Below, piece by piece: positions 35,752 to 52,599 of a stretch of DNA of 64,000 nt; the first letter of the stretch is position 1; the number at the start of each line of letters is the position of its first letter. The notes beneath the pieces were generated by a model. The model made no database searches. It was not told the origin of the DNA and was given only the letters and a program-made list of their open reading frames with translations. The stretch comes from Pterobdella sp. o SKG-2022 (lineage: Eukaryota > Annelida > Clitellata > Hirudinida > Piscicolidae): the NCBI GenBank assembly GCA_964035795.1, contig OZ038324.1, positions 8,568,878-8,632,877 on the forward strand, given 5' to 3'. Position numbers and translations under genes: made by a program.

Positions 35752-38629
35752 TTCGTCTCATAAATCGACAGAGCAATAATGTCCTGCAGTAAATCTTAAG
35801 CAATGTTGTATTGATTTCTTGCACTTTTTTCAAAGCTTTTCTCTTTATTTCCGTTCTTCAGATGTTGCAGTAACAGAGAGTTTCCATAAACAAATCTCAT
35901 CATTATTTAATTCTCGTTTTTTTTCGTCAAAAAAGTCCAGCGAGTGATGGGCTTCAATTGAACAGGTTTTCGTTATTTTTTTATTTTCACAATTCTTATT
36001 TTAAATAAATTAAAATTTAATTTTATAGATACTGATTGAGCTGTGAGTCCCAGTTGATACTGTTCAAAGATTGTTCAAAAACATCTTCACAAAGATCTCC
36101 AAACAGCGCAAAGTAATGCAACATACAAGACAGCTAAAATTCTCAAACGCATCCAAACTCAAAAAGTTTTACACATATATAAAACAGTTGGTATTTAAAT
36201 TATATGAAATTCTTTATATATTAACATTTATAGCAACATGAGAAGAACGAAAGAAATCTTAAGGACCACCTATTTTCTTAGCTTCTGCTTCTCTAGCATC
36301 CGTAAGAATCTTTCCACAATTTTTGATTGACAAGCCTCTCCGCCAATAAAAATTTAAGTAGGCGTGGTTATGTTAATTAAGCAAATGATACCTTTTTTAA
36401 AGTGTCCATATAGAACAAATAAAATTGACTTTGGAAATCTTTTATGACTATTTCTAAAAAAAATTTTGACTTCTAGAATAAATGTTATTTATTCGAAGTT
36501 TTGAATCTCTTAATTATCTTTCTCTTCTTAAAAAAGCAACGATGTTATCGCTTAGTACAAATATTTTCACAATGTGGCGTCATACCAAATCAATCAAATG
36601 CAAGGTTTCATGGAAAATTATTTAATTATCAAAAATGCCTAAAAACGACATAAACAATATTAAAATCACTATGCATAGAAAAAATAAAAAACAAAAAAAA
36701 AAAAATCCCAATAAAAGCTTGAGCGATAAAACAATTAGTAAAGGGGAATGGGCTGAGATCATCTGCTAGATACAAGTTTGCAATGTGTTCTTGACTGTTT
36801 TTGTGCCCAAATGTCGCTCATAGTGTTTGTTTGTTTGTGTGTGTGTTTTCAACTATTTGTGTTTTTTTTTATGTGGTTAGTTTGGAACTTATTTTTTGTT
36901 TTTATGGATGTGTGAGATGCTATATATATACATTTTTATCATTGTTTGCAGAATCTTAATGATTTTTGGTTTTTCGTATTGTAATTTTTTTTTTTTAGTT
37001 TTTTTGGTTGCTTGTGTGTTTTTTTTTGATTATTTTGCAGTTAATATTGTCTACGCAGACGTTAATCAAAATCTTCAAGTGTGTTTTGAAGAAGGACTTT
37101 GAAAACTCTAATTATTGAAGAGAATTAAAAATTATCTTTTAAAAATATCCCCCATAACAATTTAAATCTTCCAGCATTACTGTAAGTGCTTTGAATTCTG
37201 CGAATGATTCTCTTCCTTGTATATTAATATACAACTTCCGTATTTATTATTGTGTTTTTTTTTGTTTTTCTTTCTTATTTAAATTTTATTATATTTATTT
37301 TATTTTTATATTTTTTGCTATTCTGTGTAATTACAGTATTTCACTCATTTTGCCTTTATATACTTTTTTTTCATAGATTTATCTATAACTTTTCTACCCT
37401 CAATCAGCTTACCCACACTTTTACTTGTACATTACAGTGTTTTGCTAATATTTTGACATCAAGTCTTCTCCCTTTTTACTCTATATTTTAAGCAACATTT
37501 CGTGATTTTGTGCTAAACTGATACCACTTTCAATTTCACAACAGACTAATTTTTCCATATGCAATCTTAAACTGGGTTGCTTTTCCTACTACACTCATCC
37601 TACTTCTCAAAATTAATATTTTTCTATAACGTAACAAATCTTTATATTATTTTATATCATTTATATACTTATATAAATTATTTTCATTATTATCTTTAAT
37701 AATTTGTTATATATATAAATTATTCTATTTTTATTTCATTGATTTTATACATATGTATTTAAATGGCCAGTAAGTTATAATGGTAAGACATATAGTATTG
37801 AATTTCATTTAATTATATGCTAGGTGAGTGGTGGAGAGTAATATGAAAGATTTTCTTGCGTGGTACCGATGGTATTGTATGGTGAATACCTATTGTATTA
37901 TTTACGGCATTAGAGCCTTTATTAATTTTAAAAATCAAGGTATTAAATTATACAAAGTAATATATAAGTATTGTATTATATAGCAAGTGTTATATTGAAT
38001 ACATATGGTATTAAATACTTTTGTATTATATATGGCTGGAGAAAGTATAATTTTATACAGAAAGTATTATTTTATGCAAAATGTATTATGTTATACAGAA
38101 GATATTAATTTATACAGGAGGTATTATTTGATAGGGGGTATTATTTTATTCCGGGGGTATTATTTTATACAGGGTCAGTGATGAGCAATATGCCACTGAC
38201 GTTTATATTCACTGCTCAGAGCTATTAAAAATTCATCTGGTCTTTGTTCCTTCACTTGCCATAATTGACTCTCACAATTTCTCTTTCTGTATGTGTGTGT
38301 TTGTGAATGCACGTGTGTGTGTTTGTATAATTTTTTGTGTCACTCTTTTTGTGTTTCTTCATGCGTTTTTTTGTTCTTGTAGTTGTGCTTCAATGTTTTT
38401 TCATTTTTATTCAATTGAAGCTGGTTTTAGCTACAAAACTTTCAAAGTGCTTATTAAATATAACATGAAAGCAACTATTTCCTGTGATATTTTACAATTT
38501 CCAACATTTTTTAAATTTTCTGTTTATGTTATTCTTCTTTAGATTCTCTCAATATTTTTTTTCTGTTACTATTTATAATATCTTCATACAACAATAACTT
38601 TCTTTCATATAACAAACCGCAGAACTAAC
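35752..38629. other. Upstream region of prospero
   Basis: No coding exon is supported. A non-repetitive part at about 36,240-36,390 contains TGATTGACA (PBX/MEIS-like), a CCAAT box, GGCGTGG and TTAATTAA and could be regulatory. The rest is T-rich and low complexity. Confidence 0.5.
38038..38176. repeat. Degenerate ~20-base GGTATTATTTTATACAG repeat
   Basis: About six or seven imperfect copies of a GTATTATTTTATACAG-like unit occur in tandem, becoming G-richer toward 38,170. Confidence 0.75.
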
Positions 38630-38776
38630 ATTCTGCGGCATTTCTACGTCGGAAAACACGGCAAGCATCATAGCAAGCCTCCTCCCATATTTGCCTCCTA
38701 AATAGTTTATAACTCGAGTTAAGTGTTCTTTTAGTGCAATATATTGCCGGCGTTGTTCCCGAAGGAATACAGTCAT
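38630..38776 (-). CDS. Candidate first coding exon of an unrecognised gene
   Basis: A 49-codon frame starts MTVFLREQRRQY and ends VFSDVEMPQN at the donor-like sequence AAT|GTTAGT, phase 0. The peptide is charged and amphipathic (ALKEHLTRVINYLGGKYGRR), unlike the repeat-driven frames around it, and base composition rises locally. I do not recognise a family. An upstream GGCGCCAAA site (38,888) could belong to its promoter. No downstream exon was found, so it may also be a 5' exon of a longer transcript or a chance frame. Confidence 0.35.
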
Positions 38777-38879
38777 TCTTCTACTCTTCTTGTCTCTTTA
38801 AGTGGTGCTTATTTGTTTTTAAATAGATTCTCTCTCCATGTTGGTGCTTGTTCATATTTATAATATTAACATAATTTTG

Positions 38880-39030
38880 AATGCAGTGGCGCCAAAGTTT
38901 AAAACTTATTAACCAATGCAGATGTTATTTGCAATTTTTATATTTTTTTAAATTCTGGAGTTTTGATATTATTAAATTATGCGTGCTGAAGACAACGACG
39001 ATTATGATTGTGATGGCGCCAAAGCGAGGA
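38880..39030. promoter_or_regulatory. Candidate bidirectional promoter with two E2F-like sites
   Basis: TGGCGCCAAAG occurs twice, at about 38,887 and 39,014, matching the E2F-type motif. Candidate start codons lie on both sides: minus strand at 38,776 and plus strand at 39,086, the latter within ATAATGGCGGC, a YY1-like start context. Confidence 0.35.
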
Positions 39031-39085
39031 GTTTCTAGACCAAGAGTTTGAAGTTATTTGTTGGAAATGTAAAGAAATTGTCATA

Positions 39086-39144
39086 ATGGCGGCAGGTCTC
39101 AATATTTCAGACATCTTTAAATTACAAGCTGCTTCCTCATGCTG
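39086..39144 (+). CDS. Candidate first coding exon of an unrecognised gene
   Basis: ATGGCGGCAGG opens a frame MAAGLNISDIFKLQAASSC followed by a possible donor GTATTT at 39,145. Without splicing the frame stops at about 39,172. It begins at a YY1-like motif, as many housekeeping first exons do. No further exon was identified before the copine 3' end. Confidence 0.2.
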
Positions 39145-39172
39145 GTATTTAAACGCTAGTTTTACTTTATAA

Positions 39173-40863
39173 ATTAATATTTTTGTTTTTATTATTAAGA
39201 ACAACAATGAGCAAATTTTTTGTTTCATAAAATATGCATTTTAAAATCCCGTAAAAACATGCTAATATCAGATACCAAAAAATAACAGCGCTTAATATCT
39301 ACGAATCTATTTAAAACTTAAAGAATTGAAAACTACTGTTATCAAATGTGTTTGAATAAGTTAATACACAAATATGTAGAAGCTTGCAATTATCCGCTGT
39401 CGTTTGTCACTGTGAGAGTGCTGGTAGTTCTTGTAATTTGTATGATATTACTCATCAAATGATGGGTGAGTGCATGAATGAGTGGGTTGGATGGATGAAG
39501 GAGTACATGGATGGATGGATGGATGGATAGGTGAATTGATGCATGGATGGATAGGTGAATGGATGAATGAGTTGGTTGGTATATAAATATAAAATTTGGT
39601 GGAAAAACGAGTAGTTGGTGTAGATAGTTGGCTTGATGTGACGATGGATGGATGGGGGGATGAATAAAAAAAAACTGGCGTATGGATGGATTGTTAGTGT
39701 GTGAAGGATGGATGGAAGACTAAAAGAATGATGTAAATGGATGGATGGATGAAACGATGAATATTGAATGAGAATATTGATGTATGAATAAGTAAAATGA
39801 CGTTTGAAAAACTGACGAAAATTCATAAATTTGGGCCTTTTGAGAGGGATTATTTGCAAAAACTTATTGAATTATTAGACCATCATAAATTTAAAAGTGA
39901 AACTATACACAATAAAAACTTGGCTCACATGATGGATATATTTTTGAAACGAATTTAAAACACAATAATGACAACACCAACGATTGTGTTGAAACATATA
40001 TTTTATCGCGAAGTATTCTTTGAAGTTATGATCTAAAAATGAAATTTATTCAACTAATTCTGTCTAAAGTATTCGATAAAACTAAGCACGAAAAACATCT
40101 TTTTACATCACAACTTTACGAAACATTATATAGGTTATTTTTGCAGTCGATAGATGGCACTGACAGAAACCTACTCTACAAACATACTAGTGATGTATAG
40201 AAAAAAACGGACCTAGTAATGAAATAATGTACGAAATTTAACGTGATTTCAGTGGGTTTCAGAACCACCAATCGGTAGAGAATTAATAAGACAGAAGATT
40301 TATTAAAAGCAGTTTTTCAAGGGCAGATTCAACCAACTCATAAACTAAGCTTTAAAAATTCCAGAGTATAGCCTGTTCATGCATCATACTTATAAAAGTT
40401 GTCAAAAGACCTAAATTTATTTATGCATACACACATCCAAGTTTTATAAGAAAACTGGTTTGAACGCCCCTGTAAAAAAGAATGCAAAAACACGCAAGAG
40501 TGATGAAATAAAGGTTTTTGATGGTTTGTGTATATATCGTATTGAAGCTATGTGCGAAATGTTGTTGGCTAAAGTGGAAATTGATAAAATATAGTAAATT
40601 ATAAGAAACAGATATGAAGTTTAAAAGTTGAACGAAATATACCTTTGAAACAATGCTTGATGAATACCAATGAGTTGGTAGAAAGCTTTGAAAGTGAACC
40701 ACAGACAAATTTTTGATTTGAAAGTTTGCAATGTTTAAACACATATCTACTCAATCACATTACAGAACAACAAAGATCAGAAATTGCACAACTGAAACTA
40801 AAAATCAGCAGAATGAAGCTTAAAAAAATAAAATTAGTGATTAGTAACGAAATTAAAATTTAT
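39173..40863. other. Intergenic region downstream of copine
   Basis: This holds a GGATG minisatellite at about 39,464-39,750 and otherwise AT-rich DNA. An acceptor-like TTTTTGCAG at about 40,140-40,146 precedes a short frame ending at a stop near 40,199, but it is not supported as an exon. Confidence 0.5.
39464..39750. repeat. (GGATG/GGAT)n minisatellite
   Basis: Degenerate GGATGGATGGAT units with intervening GAATGA and GTTGGT variants. It is the reverse-complement type of the CATC arrays. Confidence 0.88.
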
Positions 40864-45153
<4,290 letters not shown>

Positions 45154-46135
45154 TTCGAGGTTTTTTGTGCAATGATTATTTTATAATCAAAATTTTGGTG
45201 TCCATAGAAATTCCGAAAAATATATATTTGCGAAAAAACTCTATCTCATCAGTAACTACAACTTTTTGTAATCAAACTTGCCATAAGTAAGTTAAGGTAA
45301 CAAACATTAGTAAATAAAAATAAGTTAATATTTTTTTTAAATTATGAGTTTTTTAATTCATTTCAATTTGTTCTAGACTAATTGTCTGAAACATAATTTT
45401 TATTAAGCATTATTGGATTTTATTGAAATAACGAAGTCTCATCCTTTTCCATGTACAACACAACATGACACCTAAATTGGGGCTGTGCAATTGATAGGTT
45501 TCACAGAAGACTGTTTCATGTGTCATTCTAATATATTGATGATTACAATACCTTAAAAAAAAGTCAAAAATAAAAGGAAAAACAACAATAAAGCATTTTT
45601 ATGATAAGTAACAAACTTGGGAAACCGCCATCAAATTACAAAAAAATTGGATACAAACGTGCATAAAAAAATTTAAAGAAACAATTTTTAAATAAAAATA
45701 TGATTAATACGCCTAAGGATGAATGATAGTCATCTAATAGCAATACTTGTTTCAGTTTGTTCCATATAAAATTGAAAGAACTTTTTCATTTTTATTTTTT
45801 AATATGTATTGTTTCTAATATATATTTACAATTTTGAACATTAACAATTGAAACTAATTTGTATTAGGGAAACATTTTACTGAGTTGTGTGAATCTCTTA
45901 GTTTTTTTTTGAAATTTAGTTTTGACTACATATTTGCCTCAAATTAAACTTTTGATAAAAAAATTTTATTGAATAATTTTTTAAACATTTTATAAAACAT
46001 TTCTTCATTTTATAAACTAATTTATCAAAGAGATCTTACTTATTTTCTAATCGAATCAGTTTTTACTTTAGAGCCAAATCGAATTGTAAGTTTTATAATG
46101 TGTGGTTTGGTTTAAAGTACAGTTTATCAAGTGTT
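45154..46135. promoter_or_regulatory. Divergent intergenic region between copine and ORC5
   Basis: These 982 bases separate two divergently transcribed start codons. The DNA is very AT-rich, with no clear TATA or CpG-type cluster, but it must hold the 5' UTRs and promoters of both genes unless they lie farther away. Confidence 0.4.
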
Positions 46136-48034
46136 ATGAAATCTTTAAATTCAAAATTTATTGTTTTGCAAAGAGAACAACAAATTTGTTTGCTCGAGAA
46201 ATACCTTGGAGATGTAAGCAATGAAGAAATATTTCATAAAATACTATTTAACTTAATCTAATTTAGAATGAAGACCAGACTTTACCCGCACTTTTTGCTT
46301 TTGGTCTGCCAGCAACCGGCAAATCATTGATTCTCAAGTACACGATAACTAAACTAAAAGTTAGATAAAATTTAAATTCAAAGCATTTTTTCCTAAATTT
46401 ATTTATGCTATGGTTTTGTCAAACTCTTAATGAAATATATTCGTTTTAATAATTTTTCAGCACCGTTTGGTTTGTGTAGACTGTGTAGAATATTATTCTC
46501 CTCGTTTGATTTTTGAACACATTCTCTGTCAGCTTTGTCCTGAATCTTTTCAATGGTAATGATTTAAATTTTTCCATTGATACCTCATCAGCAAATCCAC
46601 TATTTTGCAACAAAATTTTTTATTTGAAATAATTTTAATTCTTTTCAGTTGTGTCAATGCAAATACTTTCATCCATTCATTAAAGGAGTTTGCACCTAAA
46701 GATGCCAGTATTTACATTGTAAGTTTGAACTAAGTTTTACAATTTAGTGCAAAAATCTACATTTTTGATAACTTTTGAATATAAATCCACTTATAATGGT
46801 TGTTTTAAGGAATACAAAACTAACATATTGTAACATATATGCAACTAAAAAAACTTAACTTTATATAAAATCTAATTAATTAAAATCATCATAGACAAAA
46901 TAATGATAATAATAAAAACTTTTGGTTAAAAATCCCTTTTTAATCATTTTGACAGTTGTTTGAGAGGGCAGAGAGACTTCGAGATATGGGCCCAAACCTC
47001 CTCCCCATGCTTCTCAAATTACAACAACTGGTTATTCATAGTAATAACAATAAAAGTAATATTAAGAAGAGTATAAGTGATTTCAACGGTAACAGTGGTA
47101 ATAATAATAATACTATCAATAAAAGTAATAATAACAGTAATATTAATAATAAAAGTAGAAATTTAATTATTTTTTGTGTACTACTATACATAAATTAATG
47201 CAAAAACACAGTCTTATTCATATTCTTATAGGTCTTAATCACCTTTTAATATAGAAGCCATGATTGCTATTAAACCTCAACACCACCCTTGCAGGCAGAG
47301 TTTAATGTAGGGGTGGTGTTGGAGAGTGGCTTAGCTTGGGAGAAGTTCAGAGAAGGAACCGGAGTGCTTGAACCCATTGTTGTTCATTTCCCTGAGTATA
47401 ATAAGGGTACACCTATCTGCATATTTTTTTTACCTGCTTTAGTTATTATTTGCTTTGCATTATTTAAAAGAACGTCATTATGACTATATATGTCTTCAAT
47501 TATTTATCAGTCTATTTACATACCATACATCCATCAAACCATTATATATAAATCTATCCATCAATAACTTTGACAGAGAATTTGTTGGAAATAATGCTTT
47601 TAGACTGCCCATCAGGGTTCCCAGAACATTCCTACAGAAACTTCGTTAAACTCCTTCTTGACGTTTTCTTACTCACTTGTAAAGACCTTAATGACTTGCG
47701 AGCTTTGGTTGGTAGTGTGTTATATACATTAAAATTATTTTTTTTTTGTTATGTATATACTATCAGCCGATCAGATAAGAATTGATTTTTACTCATTCTA
47801 TTTATGTTTGTATCTAGGCTTCCAGCAATTTTCCAGTCTATATAGAACCAATAAAAAGTGGAGAAGGTGGGTTGGAATTAAAATTCTCATGGAAATATTA
47901 CTTTAAGTAAAAGTAAGATGAGATCTATAGTGATAACGATTATAATAATGTTGAAACTTGCAGCCAAACCGGAAGACAGTATGAAACTTTGGAGACATAT
48001 GGAAGGGCATTTGAAATTAGGTGTGTGTGAGTGT

Positions 48035-48125
<91 letters not shown>

Positions 48126-49776
48126 TGTGTGTGAGTGTGTGTAGTTGCGGTAATGGGTATGGTTTTCTATTTTATGATAGTTATTAGCTGAACTTGTGGT
48201 AAATATATTTCAATGCGCTATTGGGTCTTATGATTCATAGTATCTTTTCGTTGTATAAATCTATAATTTTTTTAAAAACATTTAATTACCATTAAAGCAT
48301 CTCCAGCCAACAAGTATGTTTTGGAAATGCCTGTTTTTTCCAAGTACTTATTGATCGCCGCTTATATAGCATCCCACAACCCCGTCAAACTTGATAAAAG
48401 GCTTTTTGTTAAGGTCACCTTACATAGTTTAATTTATATTTTTAATGTTACGTTATAGATTGTATTTATTCCAACTGATGGTTGTCTCACATGCATACAT
48501 GAGTCATGTGTTGTATGCCATCACCATAGGTTGGGGTGTAGGAGAAATTTTTGCTGGTTTGAATGGAATTTAACGAAAATACATAAACCTCAATTCTTTT
48601 AATTAAATATAACATTAGAATATTTCATTTTTGTTTTCTATAATTAATGATTATTAATTAATTTTTTAACAAAATGAAATTATATAATCCGCTAAAAACA
48701 GTTATCAAGCAAAAAGAAGAAATCTGCCAAGGAATTGATAAAGAAAGACCCTAGAGTTTGTGTCTAACGTTTCTGTTTTGTTTGACTTATATATATTAAT
48801 TTTTTGTGTTTTTTAATTTTTATAATACTTTTATTCATACAATGAGCATTAATATTCGGTACTTATTATTTTTGCTGTTATTATTATTACTATTCTATGT
48901 TATTCAACGTGTTTGGGCTTTAAAATATTATGATTTAGACAGTTAGGAGATTAGTTCATATAGACTTGGAGAGAAGCGCTTAATCCTTTTTATACCATTT
49001 TCACGCTTTAACTGTTTTTAAATTTTCAATAATTATTTCATTACTCTCAGAAAAACAGCCACATTGTAGGGCCCAAGTTTTTCGACCTGGAAAGGCATGT
49101 GGCCATATTCTATTCTATTCTTGAAGAGCGCATCGCACACACCGCCAGCATCTATTCTCAAGTTTGCAGATGTTTTGGTTGAACATAATACGAGAACTAC
49201 AACTTGATATGTTTGTATTTATGGAAACATGTGATTTATGCTGGAGAAATTACATGTATGATTATATTAGCTGTAATATATAATTATAAAAGACTAGTTT
49301 AGAAATGGACGTTAAACGATGATGATGATGTATAAAATATAAAAGATAAATTTATATTTTTTTCGAAAATTAATAATAGTTTTTGATAAATTACATTTAT
49401 AAATTTACTTTGAATAACTGATCATTGCTAGATATCCTCACTGGTGAGTTTAGGATTGTTGGCAGCATCGCAAGATGCGTCTTTGGAGAACCGTAAGTTC
49501 AAGTGCTTGGCTTCCCTGCCACTCGTCATTCAAGTTTCCAAGTATGTTCGTCTGTTTGAGAGTTATATTTATGAGGTATTTTGGGTAATAGTTTACTCAC
49601 TGGCTTATTTATTAGTTTATATTGATTTAATTCTTAATGTGTTTTTTCATTGGTTCTCATGGATTGTTATTTTTTGGTTGTTTCACGTTAAATAAATCCT
49701 TTATGCTACAATTTTTTAATTAACTTTCAGGTCTGTGGGGTTCGAGATTATGAAATATTTGTATGATTTTCTATAG
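46136..49776 (+). CDS. ORC5: Origin recognition complex subunit 5
   Basis: ORC5 is an AAA+ subunit of the origin recognition complex. Fourteen exons: 46136-46213, 46267-46359, 46461-46555, 46649-46718, 46956-47030, 47295-47406, 47577-47707, 47818-47866, 47964-48020, 48298-48413, 48702-48755, 49051-49161, 49432-49541 and 49731-49776, giving 398 residues (human 435). Walker A is FGLPATGKS (about 38-46). At the Walker B position the sequence reads YILFERAERLRDM, with Glu115 where human ORC5 has Asp. Other matches are VDCVEYYSPRLIFEHIL, WEKFREGTG, KDLNDLRAL, KLWRHMEGHLK, FSKYLLIAAYIASHNP, GPKFFDLERHVAIFYSI and the C-terminus MKYLYDFL. The intron after exon 9 begins inside a GT microsatellite. Confidence 0.96.
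48021..48142. repeat. (GT)n microsatellite at an ORC5 donor site
   Basis: The ORC5 exon ends TTAG at 48,020 and the intron begins directly GTGTGTGTGAGTGTG. The GT array continues about 120 bases. Confidence 0.95.
49301..49333 (+). repeat. Dispersed repeat copy B (GGACGTTAAACGATGATGATGATG)
   Basis: This matches the tail of the family seen at 17,561 and inverted at 50,294. It lies in an ORC5 intron. Confidence 0.6.
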
Positions 49777-49867
49777 TTTTCATTGAAAATGGCCTCAAAA
49801 TTATTTTTATCTTTAGTACTAAGTATAACTTCACTTTTCGTTATTAGTTTGAAAGTTGTGTTTTTAA

Positions 49868-49873
49868 AATAAA
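49868..49873 (+). terminator. Poly(A) signal AATAAA of ORC5
   Basis: The first AATAAA after the ORC5 stop lies about 90 bases beyond it and only 27 bases before the WDR83 start codon. ORC5 cleavage would then occur at or inside the start of the next gene. Confidence 0.45.
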
Positions 49874-49899
49874 AGAATCATGTTGTAAATTTAATCAAA

Positions 49900-51894
49900 A
49901 TGGAAGTTGTAGAAAATCTTTCAAATACGATTGATTGTAAACAAAATCAATTACGTGCAGTTCGTTTCAACTGTGAGTCTTGATAAAATATTAGAAAATT
50001 TCTAACTTAGCAAGCAGGCATTAGAATAATTTCAATTTTTCAACAGCCGATGGCGAGTATTGCCTAACGTGTGGGTCTGATAAAAGCATAAAATTATGGA
50101 ACCCCCATAAAGGGCTGTCTCTCAAGGCTTACATAGGACACACCAACGAAGTTTTAGATGCACAAGGGTCATGTGACAATTCACAAATCTGTTCAGGGGG
50201 TCTTGACAAAAATGTCATATTGTGGGATGTTTCAACTGGAAAGATGGAGAGAAAATACAAAGCTCATCAAGGTTTCAGTGTTGTTTTTAGATCATAATCA
50301 TCATTGTTTTGCATCCACTCCATGCTAGCATGGGTTGGAACATATTATCATATTTATCATTATTATTTCATGAATTTTATTTGCATTTTAGTGTCATAAT
50401 TACAATTTTGAACATAATTCAAAAACTTTTCAAACTCAGATCTTTAAGATAAACCTTTCATAAGAAATATAAATTATTTAAAACAAATACCTGGTAGCAA
50501 GGGTGAACTGTGTATGCTTCAATGATGACTCAAGCATGGTGATATCAGGCTCCATGGATGGTTCTGTATCTCTGTGGGACACTCGCAGTCGTAATTATGA
50601 ACCTGTTCAGGTTTCAATTATTCTCCCATGTTTTTGTTCAACTAATTTTAAATGCATTTATGACCTCCAAGCTATACCATTAAATTGTAAGCATAAATTT
50701 CACAACTATTTATTATCACATACCTACAAGGATGAAGGCTATACTAGTATTTATAACTATATATCTATGGCATTACTGACTCGACCCACCAGATGCTGGA
50801 TGAAGCAAAGGATGGAGTAACATCAGTATGTACATCACAGTACGAGATCTACACAGGATCCATAGATCAGAGAGTGCGCAGGTATGATGTGAGGCAGGGC
50901 AAACTCACCACAGATTATATCACAGGTGTTTAAGAGTTAATACATTTTTATACATGTATTATTGATATCTCTGTTTTTGTTTATTATTAAGGTTATTCTT
51001 ATTATTATGGTTGTTAAACACCATTGTTAGTATTAGTAGTAATATTAATATAATTTTAGTAGTAGAAATGGTTTTAATTAAAAATAAAAACAAAAAAAAA
51101 CTTATAACTAAAAATATCACCACCATTAAATACAAATCATCATACTCAAACACTTGACCCATAGCACCAGTAACAAGCATATGTTTGTCAAGGGATGGAC
51201 AGTGCTTATTGGCAAGCACCTCAGACCATTCAGCCAGACTAGTTGACCTCAAAGATGGCAGACTTCTCAATGTGTATGTTGTGCTGTTCAATGCTATTTT
51301 GAGGCTGTTTTTAATACATAATTAATTATTAATGTGCTAGTTGTTTTTATATGTTTTTGCTATTGTTTCAATATTTTTATTTTAGTATAGGTTGTATCAG
51401 AAGGAAGTTGATTTAATTTTAAATGGTTTATTTGAAGTATTCGCCATTATTAAAAAAAATGAAGGAGGTTTGTATTCATTAATATTTCTATCAAATTGAT
51501 TGTTTAAGATACAAAGGGCATAGAGCGGAAAAACTAAAAGTGGAAAGTGTTATAAGTTCAGACGATCAACAAATTGTTTCCGCTTCTGAAGATGGATGTG
51601 TGTACATCTGGCATTTAATTAAAGTAATAATTTTTTAATTCAAACATTACTTTTATAGCGTTCGATTTATCATATATTTTTTGAAACCTTGATTATTTGG
51701 TACAAAGAGTAATTATATATTGAATCAAATTTTTTTTACAATTTTCTCAAATAACATTTACCAAGGCCACTTTGTTGAAAAAGCTGGTACCACCAGGTCG
51801 ATATTTGAAACCATGCCATTCTGTTTCATATCACCCTTCAAAACCCATGCTCCTTACTGCCTCGCCCACCCATCTTTACATGTGGAAGACATGA
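49900..51894 (+). CDS. WDR83: WD repeat protein WDR83 / MORG1
   Basis: WDR83 (MORG1) is a seven-bladed beta-propeller scaffold known from ERK signalling and as a spliceosome-associated protein. Seven exons: 49900-49972, 50047-50271, 50498-50610, 50793-50925, 51165-51273, 51509-51623 and 51766-51894, giving 298 residues (human 315). Repeat ends visible in order are SIKLWNPHKG, VILWDVSTG, SVSLWDTRSRN, VRRYDVRQG, ARLVDLKDG, VYIWHLIK and LYMWKT. Family-specific stretches include YCLTCGSDK, HTNEVLDAQGSCDNS, CSGGLDK, EPVQ...DEAKDGVTSV and YKGHRAEKLK. Its start codon is 123 bases from the ORC5 stop. It stops right after the last blade, so the short C-terminal tail seen in human is missing. Confidence 0.94.
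50294..50340 (-). repeat. Dispersed repeat copy C (inverted)
   Basis: CATCATTGTTTTGCATCC is followed by CCATGCTAGCATGGGTTGGA, the reverse complement arrangement of the copy at 17,561. It lies in WDR83 intron 2. Confidence 0.65.
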
Positions 51895-52599
51895 CCATAT
51901 TTTTTATGTATATCTATTAGGTTTAATTTTTTTTTTCAAATAAAAGTACATCAAAAATGTGAGTTATTTTCAATAAAAACAATGACCAGATAAAACGAAA
52001 CTTTCTTTTATCAGGTAAAATATTGAAAAAAAAGGAGTGAAGATACTTTAGTACCAAAATAATCAATTTTTTATAACGTCTTTTTATCCCAACCAAAGAA
52101 ATTTTTTGTATGGTACAACTTTATTATTTTTTTTTCACTACATTGCCAGTAAAATATTCAATATTTCTTTATTATATTTGAGTGTAAGTTCAGTAGATAA
52201 AAGAAATTATTAAATAAGTTCAGAATGTCACTAAAAATAAATGAGTTAATTTTTGAATCTAATAAAATCTTGAAAATTTCCTAAACCATTTGTAAAAACT
52301 TTTAAAAGAACGGTTCTAAAAGAAAACGTCAGATCATTTTGAAGCTAAAAAAATTTGTGAAAAATTATTTTTTGGAAACTTATTTGGTATAATTTTTCCT
52401 AAAAGTTTTGTTTTTGCTAAACACTTTTTTATAAAGTATCTTACTTATTGAAGGCAAATCATCAACCTTATTCGAATTGGTGTTAGGCTTAAATTCAAAA
52501 TTTCTATTAAACAAAATTGAAACTTTGGAAAAAAGATTCATTATATTCAAAATGATAAAATTATTTAATTGAAGGTTTGAAATTGAACAAATATAAAAA

